The translations under genes and the position numbers were made by a program. From assembly GCF_000430785.1 (NCBI RefSeq), contig NZ_AUMR01000003.1:186001-250000 (forward strand): a stretch of 64,000 nucleotides of DNA, written 5' to 3'. This document shows positions 55,816 to 63,878 of the stretch, one piece after another (position 1 is the stretch's first letter; each line of letters opens with the position of its first letter). Source of the DNA: Ectobacillus panaciterrae DSM 19096. Its GTDB lineage: Bacteria; Bacillota; Bacilli; Bacillales; Bacillaceae_G. The notes beneath the pieces were generated by a model that had not been told where the DNA came from, ran no database searches, and was given only the letters and a program-made list of their open reading frames with translations.

Positions 55816-56912
55816 TTGGCAACCCTTCCTCGAATCCGTTCATGGATAATTAAGTAAATCCACAAAAATAAAGGAACGATATATATGAAGGGAAATGCAA
55901 TTTTCGAACTCAGTTCTTGCAGCTGGTCATTTAGATTAAAAGTAGGAGTGACAAAATACGTGATCATCACCATCAACAGCAATAATAGGAGCAAATGTTT
56001 GCTGTGATCCTGTTTTCCGAACAGCCAACTTGTACAGAAAGTAGCGCCATACATATAAGGCATCCAGGCCCTAGATAGCACCAACAAGTACAACGCAAGA
56101 AAAATAATTTCCATTCGCTCTACAAATCGAAATTCCACTACTTTTAATATGCTTACTGTAGGTTCGTTAAATAGAGTAATTTCGTCTGGACTAAAAAAGA
56201 TAAAACATGCAAGAGTTATAAATAAAAATACGAGCATTGATAATGAATTAGCAATTATAATGCCGATAGAAGCTGTTTGCTTCTTTTGTAAAAATGGGTA
56301 TAGCAAAAACGCAATTTCAAAGCCAAAAAAAGAATATGCAGTAGATTGCGTAGCCAATAGGGCCTTCTTCATATCTTTGAACAAAGGGAGAAGGTGAATC
56401 CAGTGATGGCTTTCCCGCAAGGCAAACAAGTAAAAGCAAGGCATCCATAATATAAGGAAAAAAATGAGTTCTGCGTATCGGCCGATGATGCGAATCCCAT
56501 TGCGAGCAATCGTATAAGTAGGGATAGCGAATAAAATCATGAGTACATAACCAGCTACTCCCGGCACAATCCATACTTGAATAAAAAGGATTGACCGCTG
56601 CATAATGATAAACCCACTATAAGCGCAATACAGGGCAATGAAAACGGCAATGGCTTTTCCTGCCCACTTTCCAAAATACTTTGTAAACAAATCAAATAGT
56701 GTTCCCTCTGGATATTTCTTCATGATTTGAATAATGATCAGGCTCGCTGCAACAGATGCGATCCAGCCAAGGATGATAGGTATCCAACCATCCATACCTG
56801 CCTTTTCTGCCAAGATTCGCGGGAGCTGCAGTACACCGATCCCGAATTGTGCACCATGTATTAAAAAAATATATTGCATTAAGGTAATTTCATTGTAAGC
56901 ATACTTTTTCAC
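55812..56912 (-). CDS. Spore germination protein, GerAB/APC family (B subunit)
   Basis: A 366-residue integral membrane protein with about ten hydrophobic helices, of the spore-germination branch of the amino acid-polyamine-organocation superfamily. The B subunit is thought to bind the germinant. The HGAQFGIGVLQLPRILAEKA segment near the start contains the unwound-helix region used for ligand binding in the family. It overlaps both neighbours by four bases, so the operon order is A-B-C. Confidence 0.92.
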   Translation of the reverse strand: MKKYAYNEITLMQYIFLIHGAQFGIGVLQLPRILAEKAGMDGWIPIILGWIASVAASLIIIQIMKKYPEGTLFDLFTKYFGKWAGKAIAVFIALYCAYSGFIIMQRSILFIQVWIVPGVAGYVLMILFAIPTYTIARNGIRIIGRYAELIFFLILWMPCFYLFALRESHHWIHLLPLFKDMKKALLATQSTAYSFFGFEIAFLLYPFLQKKQTASIGIIIANSLSMLVFLFITLACFIFFSPDEITLFNEPTVSILKVVEFRFVERMEIIFLALYLLVLSRAWMPYMYGATFCTSWLFGKQDHSKHLLLLLLLMVMITYFVTPTFNLNDQLQELSSKIAFPFIYIVPLFLWIYLIIHERIRGRVAK

Positions 56913-58444
56913 TTTTCATCCCCCTGAGGGTGATTGGAGCCTTGTTTCTTTGCTTGAATTGCTCTTGTGCTCAAAGGACGATGGTTCATTTTCCAGAGTG
57001 GAACACGCAAAAAACTATCCTTCCAGTCGGAAAAATAGACTGGGGCAAATGGACTGCTATATGGAGTGCCCAGCGATTCCAAAGAAATAAGATGTCCAAT
57101 CAAAGTGATCAAACCAACCACAATACCTACAATCCCAAACAAAGATGCTAGCAACATCATAGGAAATCGCAATAACCGAATGGCTGAGCTCATATCATGA
57201 TTAGGTATAATAAAAGAAGTAATGGCGGTAGAGGCGACAACTATAATCATCATGTTGCTGACAATCCCAGCTTGTACAGCAGCTTGACCGATAACAATAG
57301 CCCCTACAATCCCTACGGTCTGCCCAATGGGAGCAGGAAGGCGTACCCCTGCTTCACGCAGCATTTCAAGAGCAATCTCCATAATAAACGCTTCAATCAG
57401 CGGAGAAAAAGGCACCTCAGCCCGGTATTTTCCAATGTTGAGCAATAATTTTACAGGAATTAACTCATAATTAAACGAAATCAAAGATATATAAAGTGAG
57501 GGCAAAAGAATAGCCACGAAAAAAGCAAGTAACCTCAATAACCGGATAAAATTAGCAGTTAGCAGGCGTGAGCCGTAGTCATCCACATTTTGAAAAAAAG
57601 ATACAAGTGTTACTGGTGCAACCAATGCTGCGGGTGATCCATCCACCATAACGACAAATCTTCCCTGCAAAATATGAGAGGCAGCCGCATCCGGCCGTTC
57701 CGTTGAGATAAGTTGCGGAAACGGGGAATAGGGATTATCCTCAATGAATTCCTCTAACTCTCCTGCATTAAGAATCGCGTCGACATCTAATTGGCGGATG
57801 CGATCCTCCAGCTCTTGCAATACCTCTGGATGTGCCACATCTTCCAAGTACAGAATCGAAACCTTACACTTACTTCGGCGTCCAACTGTGGCCTCTTTGA
57901 TTTTTAGCTCACGGCTAGGAATATAGCGGCGGATTAACGCGATATTCCTACTGTCTGTCTCCCCAAATCCTTGATGTGCACCCTTTAAAGAGGCTTCAAG
58001 CTGTGGATCTTCAATCGCTCTTTGTGGCCACCCTTGGGTGTCGAAGATCATTGCATCGTTTCGTCCCTCGACTAACAATACACTTTTACCTTGTAGAATA
58101 CTGTTCTCAAGCTCTGTCCAATAATTCGATGATCCAACGTGACCAATCGATACCGGTAAGTTGGGATTCTTCTTATCTTCATCCCCATATATTAACGGGC
58201 GAAGGACATGATCATGGATAGAGTCTGTATTAGTTAGACCCGCAAGATAAATAAGGACCGCTTTCTCACCACTCTTTTGAATATCCAAGTGTCGTACAAT
58301 TAAGTCAGGAGTATGGTTGAAAAGGGTATACAAATCTACAAGGTTTTCAGATAAGGTTGTGCTTATCCTTTTATTTTGAATTTCCTTTACTTGTTTTTGA
58401 GGCTCATAAAAATTTTTTCTTGGTTTATTTTGAAAAATCCTCAT
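56909..58444 (-). CDS. Spore germination protein, GerAA family (A subunit)
   Basis: A 511-residue protein with a soluble N-terminal part (about 1-280, containing SILQGKSVLLVEGRNDAMIF and GHVGSSNYWTELEN-type motifs) and four to five membrane helices from about residue 295 (NVDDYGSRLLTANFIRLLR, ISLISFNYELIPVKLLLNI, VRLPAPIGQTVGIVGAIVIG). These are diagnostic of GerAA/SpoVAF family proteins of the inner spore membrane. First gene of the operon. I could not define a convincing sigma-G promoter upstream. The germinant cannot be deduced from sequence. Confidence 0.93.
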   Translation of the reverse strand: MRIFQNKPRKNFYEPQKQVKEIQNKRISTTLSENLVDLYTLFNHTPDLIVRHLDIQKSGEKAVLIYLAGLTNTDSIHDHVLRPLIYGDEDKKNPNLPVSIGHVGSSNYWTELENSILQGKSVLLVEGRNDAMIFDTQGWPQRAIEDPQLEASLKGAHQGFGETDSRNIALIRRYIPSRELKIKEATVGRRSKCKVSILYLEDVAHPEVLQELEDRIRQLDVDAILNAGELEEFIEDNPYSPFPQLISTERPDAAASHILQGRFVVMVDGSPAALVAPVTLVSFFQNVDDYGSRLLTANFIRLLRLLAFFVAILLPSLYISLISFNYELIPVKLLLNIGKYRAEVPFSPLIEAFIMEIALEMLREAGVRLPAPIGQTVGIVGAIVIGQAAVQAGIVSNMMIIVVASTAITSFIIPNHDMSSAIRLLRFPMMLLASLFGIVGIVVGLITLIGHLISLESLGTPYSSPFAPVYFSDWKDSFLRVPLWKMNHRPLSTRAIQAKKQGSNHPQGDEK

Positions 58445-58673
58445 TTCACCATCGCCTATATAAAGTAAATTTTTATTATCATTCCTTGTTTATGGAAATA
58501 TAATTCATGTACAGTTAAATTCAAACTAAATAGGTTCCCATTTGCATAAAGAGTATCGAGTACACGCTTTCTCACAAGATGAGTAGGTTCTTCTAACGGT
58601 CGGTCCAGTCGGAAACAGGAAAGATACGTGTATATGTGATGGAGAAAGTATTGAAAGAATCGCCTGCAGACGG

Positions 58674-58708
58674 TTAAAAACAAGGAAGAGCGCCCGAGGG
58701 CGCTCTTC
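58674..58708 (-). terminator. Intrinsic terminator of the small gene at 58713
   Basis: GAAGAGCGCC and GGCGCTCTTC stem (58685-58708). On the - strand it is followed by CTTGTTTTT. Confidence 0.8.
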
Positions 58709-58712
58709 TATA

Positions 58713-58943
58713 TTAAAACGGGTATACAGTCCGGCCGGTAAGCAGATTGTATGCCGCATTGAATTTCGTTTCGATATATTCCCAGTTTTGATCTTCACCC
58801 AACATGCCTTGGCACGCACGAAGCAGGCAATTGAATGAAAACAGCAGTTCTTCTTCTGAAACGTCTAAATGCCTCGTAGATAAATATACAATCAGTTCAT
58901 CTAATAACATTTGCATTCTTTCTTGACTGCTATTTGTTTTCAT
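58713..58943 (-). CDS. Small hypothetical protein (76 residues)
   Basis: A 76-residue protein, MKTNSSQERMQMLLDELIVY and onward, predicted as mostly helical and slightly acidic, without signal peptide or membrane segment. A good ribosome binding site (GGGAGGCTTACT) precedes the ATG, and a terminator follows the stop directly, so it is a real single-gene unit. I do not recognise the family. It lies between the ger operon and miaA, divergent from miaA with a gap of about 195 bases. Confidence 0.7.
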   Translation of the reverse strand: MKTNSSQERMQMLLDELIVYLSTRHLDVSEEELLFSFNCLLRACQGMLGEDQNWEYIETKFNAAYNLLTGRTVYPF

Positions 58944-59138
58944 AGTAAGCCTCCCGTTTTCTTTTTTTACAAATGTATGAACGAAGTGGACAAACTATGC
59001 CGGATAGGCTACAATTTTTATGTAGCCACTTTAAATTTCAATTACTATATTGAACTATTTTTAGCTCCCATCTTTTAAATTTCATAAAATTGGGTATAAT
59101 AGTCAGATGTACAACTTTACATAAAGAGAGTGAAAAGC

Positions 59139-60074
59139 ATGGGAGGAAGCAAGCAAGAGAAAGTCATTGTCATTATCGGTCCGACAGCGGTCGGAAAAAC
59201 GAAGCTCAGCATTGAGCTTGCGAAAGTTTTAAACGGCGAGATTATAAGCGGAGATTCCATGCAAGTGTATCGCGGGATGGATATCGGGACCGCGAAAGTT
59301 ACGAGCGAAGAAATGGAAGGCATTCCGCATTACATGATCGATATAAAAGAACCGTCTGAACCGTTTTCTGCAGCTGAGTTTCAAACGCTTGTACGCGAGC
59401 GCATCCACGATATTTCAAAAAGAGGAAAAATGCCCATTATTGTCGGCGGTACGGGTCTGTATATACAAGCTGTGCTATATGACTATCAGTTCTCAGATGT
59501 TTCGGGAGATCCGATATATCGTGAGGAGTTAGAACAGCTGGCTGAACGGGAAGGGGCAGAAGCTGTTTTTAAACGGCTGCAAAGCATTGATCCCGAGAGC
59601 GCAGAGCGTATCCATCCGAACAATGTGAGACGCGTCATCCGCGCTCTGGAAATCTTTGAAACAACAGGAAAGACGATGACCGAATCGCTGGACGAACAGG
59701 AAAATAAGCTATTGTATGATACTGCACTCATCGGACTCACGATGGAACGCGCGAAGCTATATGAGCGAATCAACAAACGGGTGGACATCATGATGGAGCA
59801 GGGCTTGCTTGAAGAAGTGAAGTCATTGTATGACCGAGGCATCCGAAATTGTCAATCCGTTCAAGCGATCGGCTATAAAGAGCTGTATGCGTATTTTGAC
59901 GGAACTCATACGTTAGCAGAAGCAGTAGAGGCGCTGAAGACGAATTCGCGCCGATACGCCAAGCGGCAGCTCACTTGGTTCCGCAATAAAATGGATGTAG
60001 CCTGGTTTGATGTAACAGATGGGCCTAAACAAAAAGAAATTTTGCATGATGTAGAAGGAAAGCTGCAACTTTAG
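59139..60074 (+). CDS. miaA: tRNA dimethylallyltransferase MiaA
   Basis: Adds a dimethylallyl group to N6 of A37 in tRNAs reading UNN codons; the product is the substrate of MiaB (46990). The 311 residues carry the P-loop IGPTAVGKTK (about 12-21), ISGDSMQVYRGMDIGTAK (about 36-53) and VGGTGLYIQA. The ATG at 59139 gives MGGSKQEKVIVIIGPT; a GTG nine bases upstream is also possible. A perfect TATAAT lies at 59095-59100, with no strong -35. hfq follows within 40 bases. Confidence 0.96.
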   Translation: MGGSKQEKVIVIIGPTAVGKTKLSIELAKVLNGEIISGDSMQVYRGMDIGTAKVTSEEMEGIPHYMIDIKEPSEPFSAAEFQTLVRERIHDISKRGKMPIIVGGTGLYIQAVLYDYQFSDVSGDPIYREELEQLAEREGAEAVFKRLQSIDPESAERIHPNNVRRVIRALEIFETTGKTMTESLDEQENKLLYDTALIGLTMERAKLYERINKRVDIMMEQGLLEEVKSLYDRGIRNCQSVQAIGYKELYAYFDGTHTLAEAVEALKTNSRRYAKRQLTWFRNKMDVAWFDVTDGPKQKEILHDVEGKLQL

Positions 60075-60114
60075 TAGAATAAAGTGTAAGTAGAGAAAAA
60101 GAGGAGGATTCGAC

Positions 60115-60339
60115 ATGAAGCAATCTATCAATATCCAAGATCAATTTTTAAATCAACTCCGTAAAGATAATACGTATGTAACGCTGTATTTGCTGAACGG
60201 TTTCCAATTGCGCGGTCTTATCAAAGGCTTCGACAATTTTACAGTTCTTTTGGAAACAGACGGAAAGCAGCAGCTCATTTATAAACATGCCATTTCCACA
60301 TTCGTTCCGCAAAAAAATGTAAGCATTGAGCTTGAATAG
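60115..60339 (+). CDS. hfq: RNA chaperone Hfq
   Basis: A 74-residue Sm-like hexameric RNA chaperone. The Sm1 motif region ([20 protein letters not shown] then [13 protein letters not shown]) and the Sm2 motif [10 protein letters not shown] are intact. The ATG has AAAGAGGAGGATTCGAC upstream. The miaA-hfq order is widely conserved. In Bacilli, Hfq binds A-rich RNA on its distal face, but its regulatory role is limited. Confidence 0.97.
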   Translation: MKQSINIQDQFLNQLRKDNTYVTLYLLNGFQLRGLIKGFDNFTVLLETDGKQQLIYKHAISTFVPQKNVSIELE

Positions 60340-60352
60340 ACATACATAAGAA

Positions 60353-60388
60353 AAGAAACCCTCTTACGATAAGAGGGTTTTATTTTTT
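60353..60388. terminator. Bidirectional terminator between hfq and the recombinase-like gene
   Basis: AAACCCTCTTA and TAAGAGGGTTT stem with CGA loop; TATTTTTT on the + side and TTTCTTTTCTT on the - side. The stop codon of the - strand gene lies inside the stem. Confidence 0.88.
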
Positions 60389-61356
60389 GTATAATCATAA
60401 TAGCGTTTTAATGAAAGCTTCGTTTTAAAGCCCACTCTCTTTACAATTTCCTGCTCGCTTACCCCGTTTTGAATAAGGCGCAAAATGAATGTATTTCGAA
60501 AGTGCTGACCGGAAATGCCTTTGCGAAGTCCGGCGCGAGCCACTTCTTGCCGTATCATTTTTTGCACTGCAATCTCTGTCAGCTCTTTGGGAGCGTCGTT
60601 TTCATATACCCAGCGATAGGTGTTCCGATTAAAATCGAATGCGATAAAGAGAGGATCGAACGTATGATATTTCGGCCGCACTGCCTCTGGAATGATTTTG
60701 TAGTACTTGTACAGTTTTTTCTTATCATCAATGGTCAATTTAATAGTGCGGGCGATACCGGATACAGGAGGAATGGTAAGCGTGTCATTTTCGAAGTGGA
60801 CATGATGCATATTCAGCGAGACAAGCTCTTGCAAGGATAAGCCGTAATCAAGAAGAAGCATAAGGATGCATGCATTTCTGTCAATAAGAAGTGGACGTGC
60901 AGGCAGCTGTTTTTCAGACAGTCCTTCAAGAGATACAAGAGTTTTTTTTAGCTGCAGCTCTTCTTTTTCAGAAATAAAATCTTCATCGCGCAGCGCTCGG
61001 TCCGGCTGGATGACAAGATTCATGTTTTTTAATGGATTGGAAAGCCCAGGACTTGAGAGCTGCAGAAATTGGTACATGCGATTTAGGACAATGAATACGC
61101 GGTGCATCGTCTTTTCCGAGTAGTGGCGGTTTTCTTTTAAGTCAAAAAAGTAATTTTCATAGTCTTTTGTCACGAGAGAAGACCATATATTGTTAGAAGA
61201 AACATGTTTATGTTTTTGCAGCCAGCCAATAAAGTCTTCCAAATCGTATACGTAACGCTTAATTGTAGACTGCTTTCTTCCCTTACTCGTTAAATATGCG
61301 GCGAAAGCTCGAATCGTATCCTGCAGTTCTTCATTTTCAATCCGTTTTGTCTGCAT
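60364..61356 (-). CDS. Tyrosine-recombinase-like protein with altered active site
   Basis: A 330-residue protein with an N-terminal SAM-like core-binding domain (about 8-100, TIRAFAAYLTSKGRKQSTIK) and a C-terminal phage-integrase fold. In the first active-site box, LDYGLSLQELVSL has Ser where the catalytic Arg is expected (TGLRxSEL). Box II reads GQHFRNTFILRL, keeping His and Arg of HxxR, but the later His/Trp position is Phe (VGFKTKLSLKRYY). A Tyr is present. Strand-transfer activity is therefore doubtful. There are no phage genes nearby, so it may be a domesticated gene. The start ATG at 61356 follows GGTGGTGG. Confidence 0.8.
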   Translation of the reverse strand: MQTKRIENEELQDTIRAFAAYLTSKGRKQSTIKRYVYDLEDFIGWLQKHKHVSSNNIWSSLVTKDYENYFFDLKENRHYSEKTMHRVFIVLNRMYQFLQLSSPGLSNPLKNMNLVIQPDRALRDEDFISEKEELQLKKTLVSLEGLSEKQLPARPLLIDRNACILMLLLDYGLSLQELVSLNMHHVHFENDTLTIPPVSGIARTIKLTIDDKKKLYKYYKIIPEAVRPKYHTFDPLFIAFDFNRNTYRWVYENDAPKELTEIAVQKMIRQEVARAGLRKGISGQHFRNTFILRLIQNGVSEQEIVKRVGFKTKLSLKRYYDYTKNKTLLS

Positions 61357-61465
61357 CAATCCACCACCAATCACTTTTCATAAATTATAACAGAAAACGG
61401 TAAGAAAATGTTTATTTCTTGGGAAAGCGCAAAACTTGACATCATTCGTCAAGGGGAGGTGGCCT

Positions 61466-62419
61466 ATGGAGCAATCCATGCGCAAAAAGAATAACAATCA
61501 AATCAACATCGTGTTGAACAATCGAAAGAAAGAGCCGACTCCGGTTTCTCCGCAAAAGGTTTTGGCAGAAGAAGCCGTTTCTAAGCATGATATGCTCAGA
61601 CAAGTGGAAGAGGAGATGGGCAAGCTTGTTGGCATGGAGGACTTGAAAAAAATCATTAAAGAAATATACGCGTGGATTTATATCAATAAAAAGCGACAGG
61701 AAATAGGATTGAAGGCAGAAAAACAGGTGCTTCACATGCTGTTTAAAGGGAATCCGGGCACGGGAAAAACAACGGTGGCGCGCATCATCGGGAAATTGCT
61801 GTTTCAGATGAATGTACTGTCGAAGGGGCACCTCGTGGAAGCGGAGAGGGCTGATTTAGTAGGAGAATATATTGGTCATACGGCGCAAAAGACGAGGGAT
61901 TTAATTAAAAAATCGATAGGTGGCATTTTGTTTATTGATGAGGCGTATTCTCTCGCACGAGGCGGAGAGAAAGATTTTGGCAAAGAAGCGATTGATACGC
62001 TTGTGAAGCATATGGAGGATAAGCAGCATGAGTTTGTGCTCATCCTGGCTGGCTATTCAAGAGAAATGAATCATTTCCTTTCCTTAAATCCGGGTCTGCA
62101 ATCCCGTTTTCCGTTTATCATTGAATTTCCCGACTATACAGTCAATCAATTGCTTGAAATCGGAAAACGAATGTATGATGAAAGGGAGTATCAGCTATCC
62201 CGGGAAGCTGAGTGGAAGCTCCGCGACCATTTGAATGCAGTCAAATATTCTTCAAGCATCACGGCATTCAGCAACGGACGGTACGTACGAAACATTGTAG
62301 AGAAATCAGTGCGATCGCAGGCGATGCGGCTCTTGACGCAGGATTCATATGATAAATTTGATTTGTTGACGATTTCAAGCGCTGATTTAGAGTTTGGAGA
62401 GGAACCGCACAGCTTATAG
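61466..62419 (+). CDS. spoVK: Stage V sporulation protein K (AAA+ ATPase)
   Basis: A 317-residue CbbX-like AAA+ ATPase needed for spore maturation. Walker A is KGNPGTGKTTVAR (about 94-106), Walker B GGILFIDEAYSL (about 153-164), sensor 1 LILAGYSREMN, and an Arg finger region lies in GLQSRFPF. An N-terminal tail of about 45 residues is charged. The ATG at 61466 follows AAGGGGAGGTGGCCT; the upstream frame extension is not conserved. A sigma-E promoter is expected, but I could not place it. Confidence 0.94.
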   Translation: MEQSMRKKNNNQINIVLNNRKKEPTPVSPQKVLAEEAVSKHDMLRQVEEEMGKLVGMEDLKKIIKEIYAWIYINKKRQEIGLKAEKQVLHMLFKGNPGTGKTTVARIIGKLLFQMNVLSKGHLVEAERADLVGEYIGHTAQKTRDLIKKSIGGILFIDEAYSLARGGEKDFGKEAIDTLVKHMEDKQHEFVLILAGYSREMNHFLSLNPGLQSRFPFIIEFPDYTVNQLLEIGKRMYDEREYQLSREAEWKLRDHLNAVKYSSSITAFSNGRYVRNIVEKSVRSQAMRLLTQDSYDKFDLLTISSADLEFGEEPHSL

Positions 62420-62436
62420 GCTGGGCGGTTTTTTAC
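62403..62436 (+). terminator. Intrinsic terminator after spoVK
   Basis: AACCGCACAGC pairs with GCTGGGCGGTT, followed by TTTT. The spoVK stop lies in the loop. Confidence 0.82.
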
Positions 62437-62462
62437 AATACTAAAAGGGAGGAGGCGGATTC

Positions 62463-63068
62463 ATGAATACATACGAAAGCTTTATGGAATTGGCAAGCAA
62501 CGAAGCAAAAGGCAAAGATTACAGCATTGAATATGAGAAACGGAATCCGGACGTAGCTGTACTTGCCATTCATGGCGGCAATATTGAAAAGGGCACATCG
62601 GAACTTGCTTATGAGGTCGCGAAGCAATTAAACGCCACGTTTTATACGTTAAAAGGTTTAAAAAAAGGAAACAATCGAAAGCTGCATATCACTTCTGCTA
62701 AGTTTGATGAACCGATTGCGCTTGAGCTTGTGAAAAGCTCGCTTTATACAGTATCTGTTCACGGCGCACGGGGAGAAGAGCCGCTTACCTATATGGGAGG
62801 CAGGGATGCTTCTCTTAAAAACGAGACGGCAGAGATGTTGGCAAGCTCCGGCTTCTTCATAAAGGATGCGCCTGATGAAATCAACGGGGATCATCCGAAC
62901 AATATCGCAAACCGCAATAAGCGGGGAATGGGATTGCAGCTGGAGCTGACCCAAGCGCAGCGGTATTTATTTTTTGAAAATGAAGTGTACGGCAATAGCG
63001 TTTTCCGTAAATATGCCTATGCTATTGAACAAGCTGTGCGGTTTGTGATGAGTATAAGAACGAAATAG
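62463..63068 (+). CDS. ymaC: Poly-gamma-glutamate hydrolase family protein YmaC
   Basis: A 201-residue protein of the DUF867/PghP-like family (YmaC, next to spoVK in Bacillus). VLAIHGGNIEKGTSELA (about 33-49) carries the His and Glu of a carboxypeptidase-like zinc site, and TVSVHGARGEE (about 96-106) the second His. Phage homologues hydrolyse the poly-gamma-glutamate capsule. No signal peptide is visible, so a cytoplasmic or lysis-released enzyme. The ATG follows GGGAGGAGGCGGATTC. Confidence 0.85.
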   Translation: MNTYESFMELASNEAKGKDYSIEYEKRNPDVAVLAIHGGNIEKGTSELAYEVAKQLNATFYTLKGLKKGNNRKLHITSAKFDEPIALELVKSSLYTVSVHGARGEEPLTYMGGRDASLKNETAEMLASSGFFIKDAPDEINGDHPNNIANRNKRGMGLQLELTQAQRYLFFENEVYGNSVFRKYAYAIEQAVRFVMSIRTK

Positions 63069-63079
63069 AAAACGAATGG

Positions 63080-63108
63080 AGAACATAAGCGTTATGTTCT
63101 TTTTTTAT
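63080..63108 (+). terminator. Intrinsic terminator after ymaC
   Basis: AGAACATAA and TTATGTTCT stem, GCG loop, T tract. Confidence 0.9.
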
Positions 63109-63215
63109 GTATAAAATTGTAAAATTTATGTTTTTCGAATTATACATTTATGTTTCTATATGCAAGTGAATAAAAAAATCGTCTTTTGATAGTGGGGAGA
63201 GATCATCCGGCGACG

Positions 63216-63251
63216 TGCAGAAGCGGTCAAACCTTTGTAGCGCTTCATGCA
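63216..63251 (+). other. Hairpin in the ymaC - 63385 gap
   Basis: TGCAGAAGCG (63216-63225) pairs with CGCTTCATGCA (63241-63251), with one bulged base and a 15-base loop. No T tract. It is the only clear structure in the 275-base gap before the 21-codon frame. Confidence 0.4.
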
Positions 63252-63384
63252 AGGGTAAACCAGAGAGAAGAAGCATACAATATTCCCTTTTGGTGCACAT
63301 AGCACATAAAAATGCCGAAATTATAATTCGTTAATATGTAGAATAAAGAATGTAATTGCGTGTTTTGGAATTGGAGGCATATAT

Positions 63385-63450
63385 ATGGAAAAGAAATTGA
63401 CGGCAACAGTGCTTGCGTTCGCCTTGGCAGGTCAGAAAATTAATAATTAA
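63385..63450 (+). CDS. Very short reading frame (21 residues, signal-peptide-like)
   Basis: ATG at 63385 preceded by TTGGAGGCATATAT encodes MEKKLTATVLAFALAGQKIN plus one Asn. It looks like the charged n-region and hydrophobic h-region of a secretion signal that then stops, and a strong terminator begins five bases after the stop. Either a genuine micropeptide (signal, toxin or membrane peptide) or the stump left by a deletion in a secreted protein gene. A TATAAT lies at 63322-63327, without a good -35. Confidence 0.45.
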   Translation: MEKKLTATVLAFALAGQKINN

Positions 63451-63454
63451 GCAG

Positions 63455-63488
63455 AAAAAGCACGAAGCGCCGTTCCGTGCTTTTTCTT
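63455..63488. terminator. Bidirectional terminator between the 21-codon frame and the small - strand genes
   Basis: AAAAAGCACG and CGTGCTTTTT form a 10-bp stem with T runs on both strands. Confidence 0.88.
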
Positions 63489-63511
63489 TCTTATTGTTTC
63501 AGTGGAAGCAT

Positions 63512-63655
63512 TTAAATTTTTGTATTGCTCTTTTTTGCGCGGTTCTCAAGCTTGCTTTTGGAATCGTAATTTCCTTCTCCAGGTGCCATGCCTTGCGGGT
63601 TTACGCTGCTTGCTGCCGCTTGGCCGCGGTTTCTTTGGTTGTTTCCTTTTGCCAT
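63512..63655 (-). CDS. Small hydrophilic protein (47 residues), likely spore-associated
   Basis: MAKGNNQRNRGQAAASSVNP then QGMAPGEGNYDSKSKLENRA and KKSNTKI: very hydrophilic, rich in Asn, Ala, Gly and Lys, with no hydrophobic core. This composition is like minor small acid-soluble spore proteins, but I cannot assign it to a named Ssp family. The ATG has TAGGGGCGATTAGC upstream, 11 bases after the previous gene's stop, so the two small genes form an operon ending at the terminator 63455-63488. Confidence 0.65.
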   Translation of the reverse strand: MAKGNNQRNRGQAAASSVNPQGMAPGEGNYDSKSKLENRAKKSNTKI

Positions 63656-63666
63656 GCTAATCGCCC

Positions 63667-63801
63667 CTATTCCTTTATTTTTTCTAGACGCAGCTTATGA
63701 TGCATCTCCATCTTTTTGCTTTTGCCGTAATCGGATTCCGGTGTTTGTCCGAACTGATCGACTGAGCTTTTTTGCTTTCCTTTATTTACGTGATTTGTCA
63801 T
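63667..63801 (-). CDS. Small hydrophilic protein (44 residues), likely spore-associated
   Basis: MTNHVNKGKQKSSVDQFGQT then PESDYGKSKKMEMHHKLRLE and KIKE: charged, Lys-rich, with no hydrophobic segment. The strong ribosome binding site (AAAGGGGGTGCCAATT) and the CATACTA element 22 bases upstream support a real gene, probably forespore- or mother-cell-expressed. Family not recognised. It heads a two-gene unit with the 47-residue gene. Confidence 0.65.
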   Translation of the reverse strand: MTNHVNKGKQKSSVDQFGQTPESDYGKSKKMEMHHKLRLEKIKE

Positions 63802-63822
63802 AATTGGCACCCCCTTTTTCGT

Positions 63823-63829
63823 TAGTATG
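63823..63829 (-). promoter_or_regulatory. Sporulation-type -10 element for the two small genes
   Basis: On the - strand CATACTA matches the -10 consensus of sigma-G (CATWMTA) and is close to that of sigma-E. No convincing -35 is visible at the expected spacing, so the assignment is tentative. Confidence 0.35.
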
Positions 63830-63854
63830 GCTGTTTCAAGGAGAAAAAAACAAA

Positions 63855-63877
63855 AGAAAAAACGCCTGAAAGGCGCT
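63855..63877 (-). terminator. Intrinsic terminator of the right-edge membrane protein gene
   Basis: On the - strand CGCCT-TTC-AGGCG is followed by TTTTTTC. It lies two bases after the stop codon. Confidence 0.65.
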
Positions 63878-63878
63878 T

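Noticed and set aside
58456-58819. The - strand frames of 75 and 97 codons between the ger operon and the 76-residue gene
   Set aside because: They overlap the terminator and the 76-residue gene in another frame; no ribosome binding site.
63413-63803. The + strand frames of 95 and 71 codons at the right end
   Set aside because: They are the complement of the two small - strand genes, lack ribosome binding sites and are hydrophobic shadow frames.
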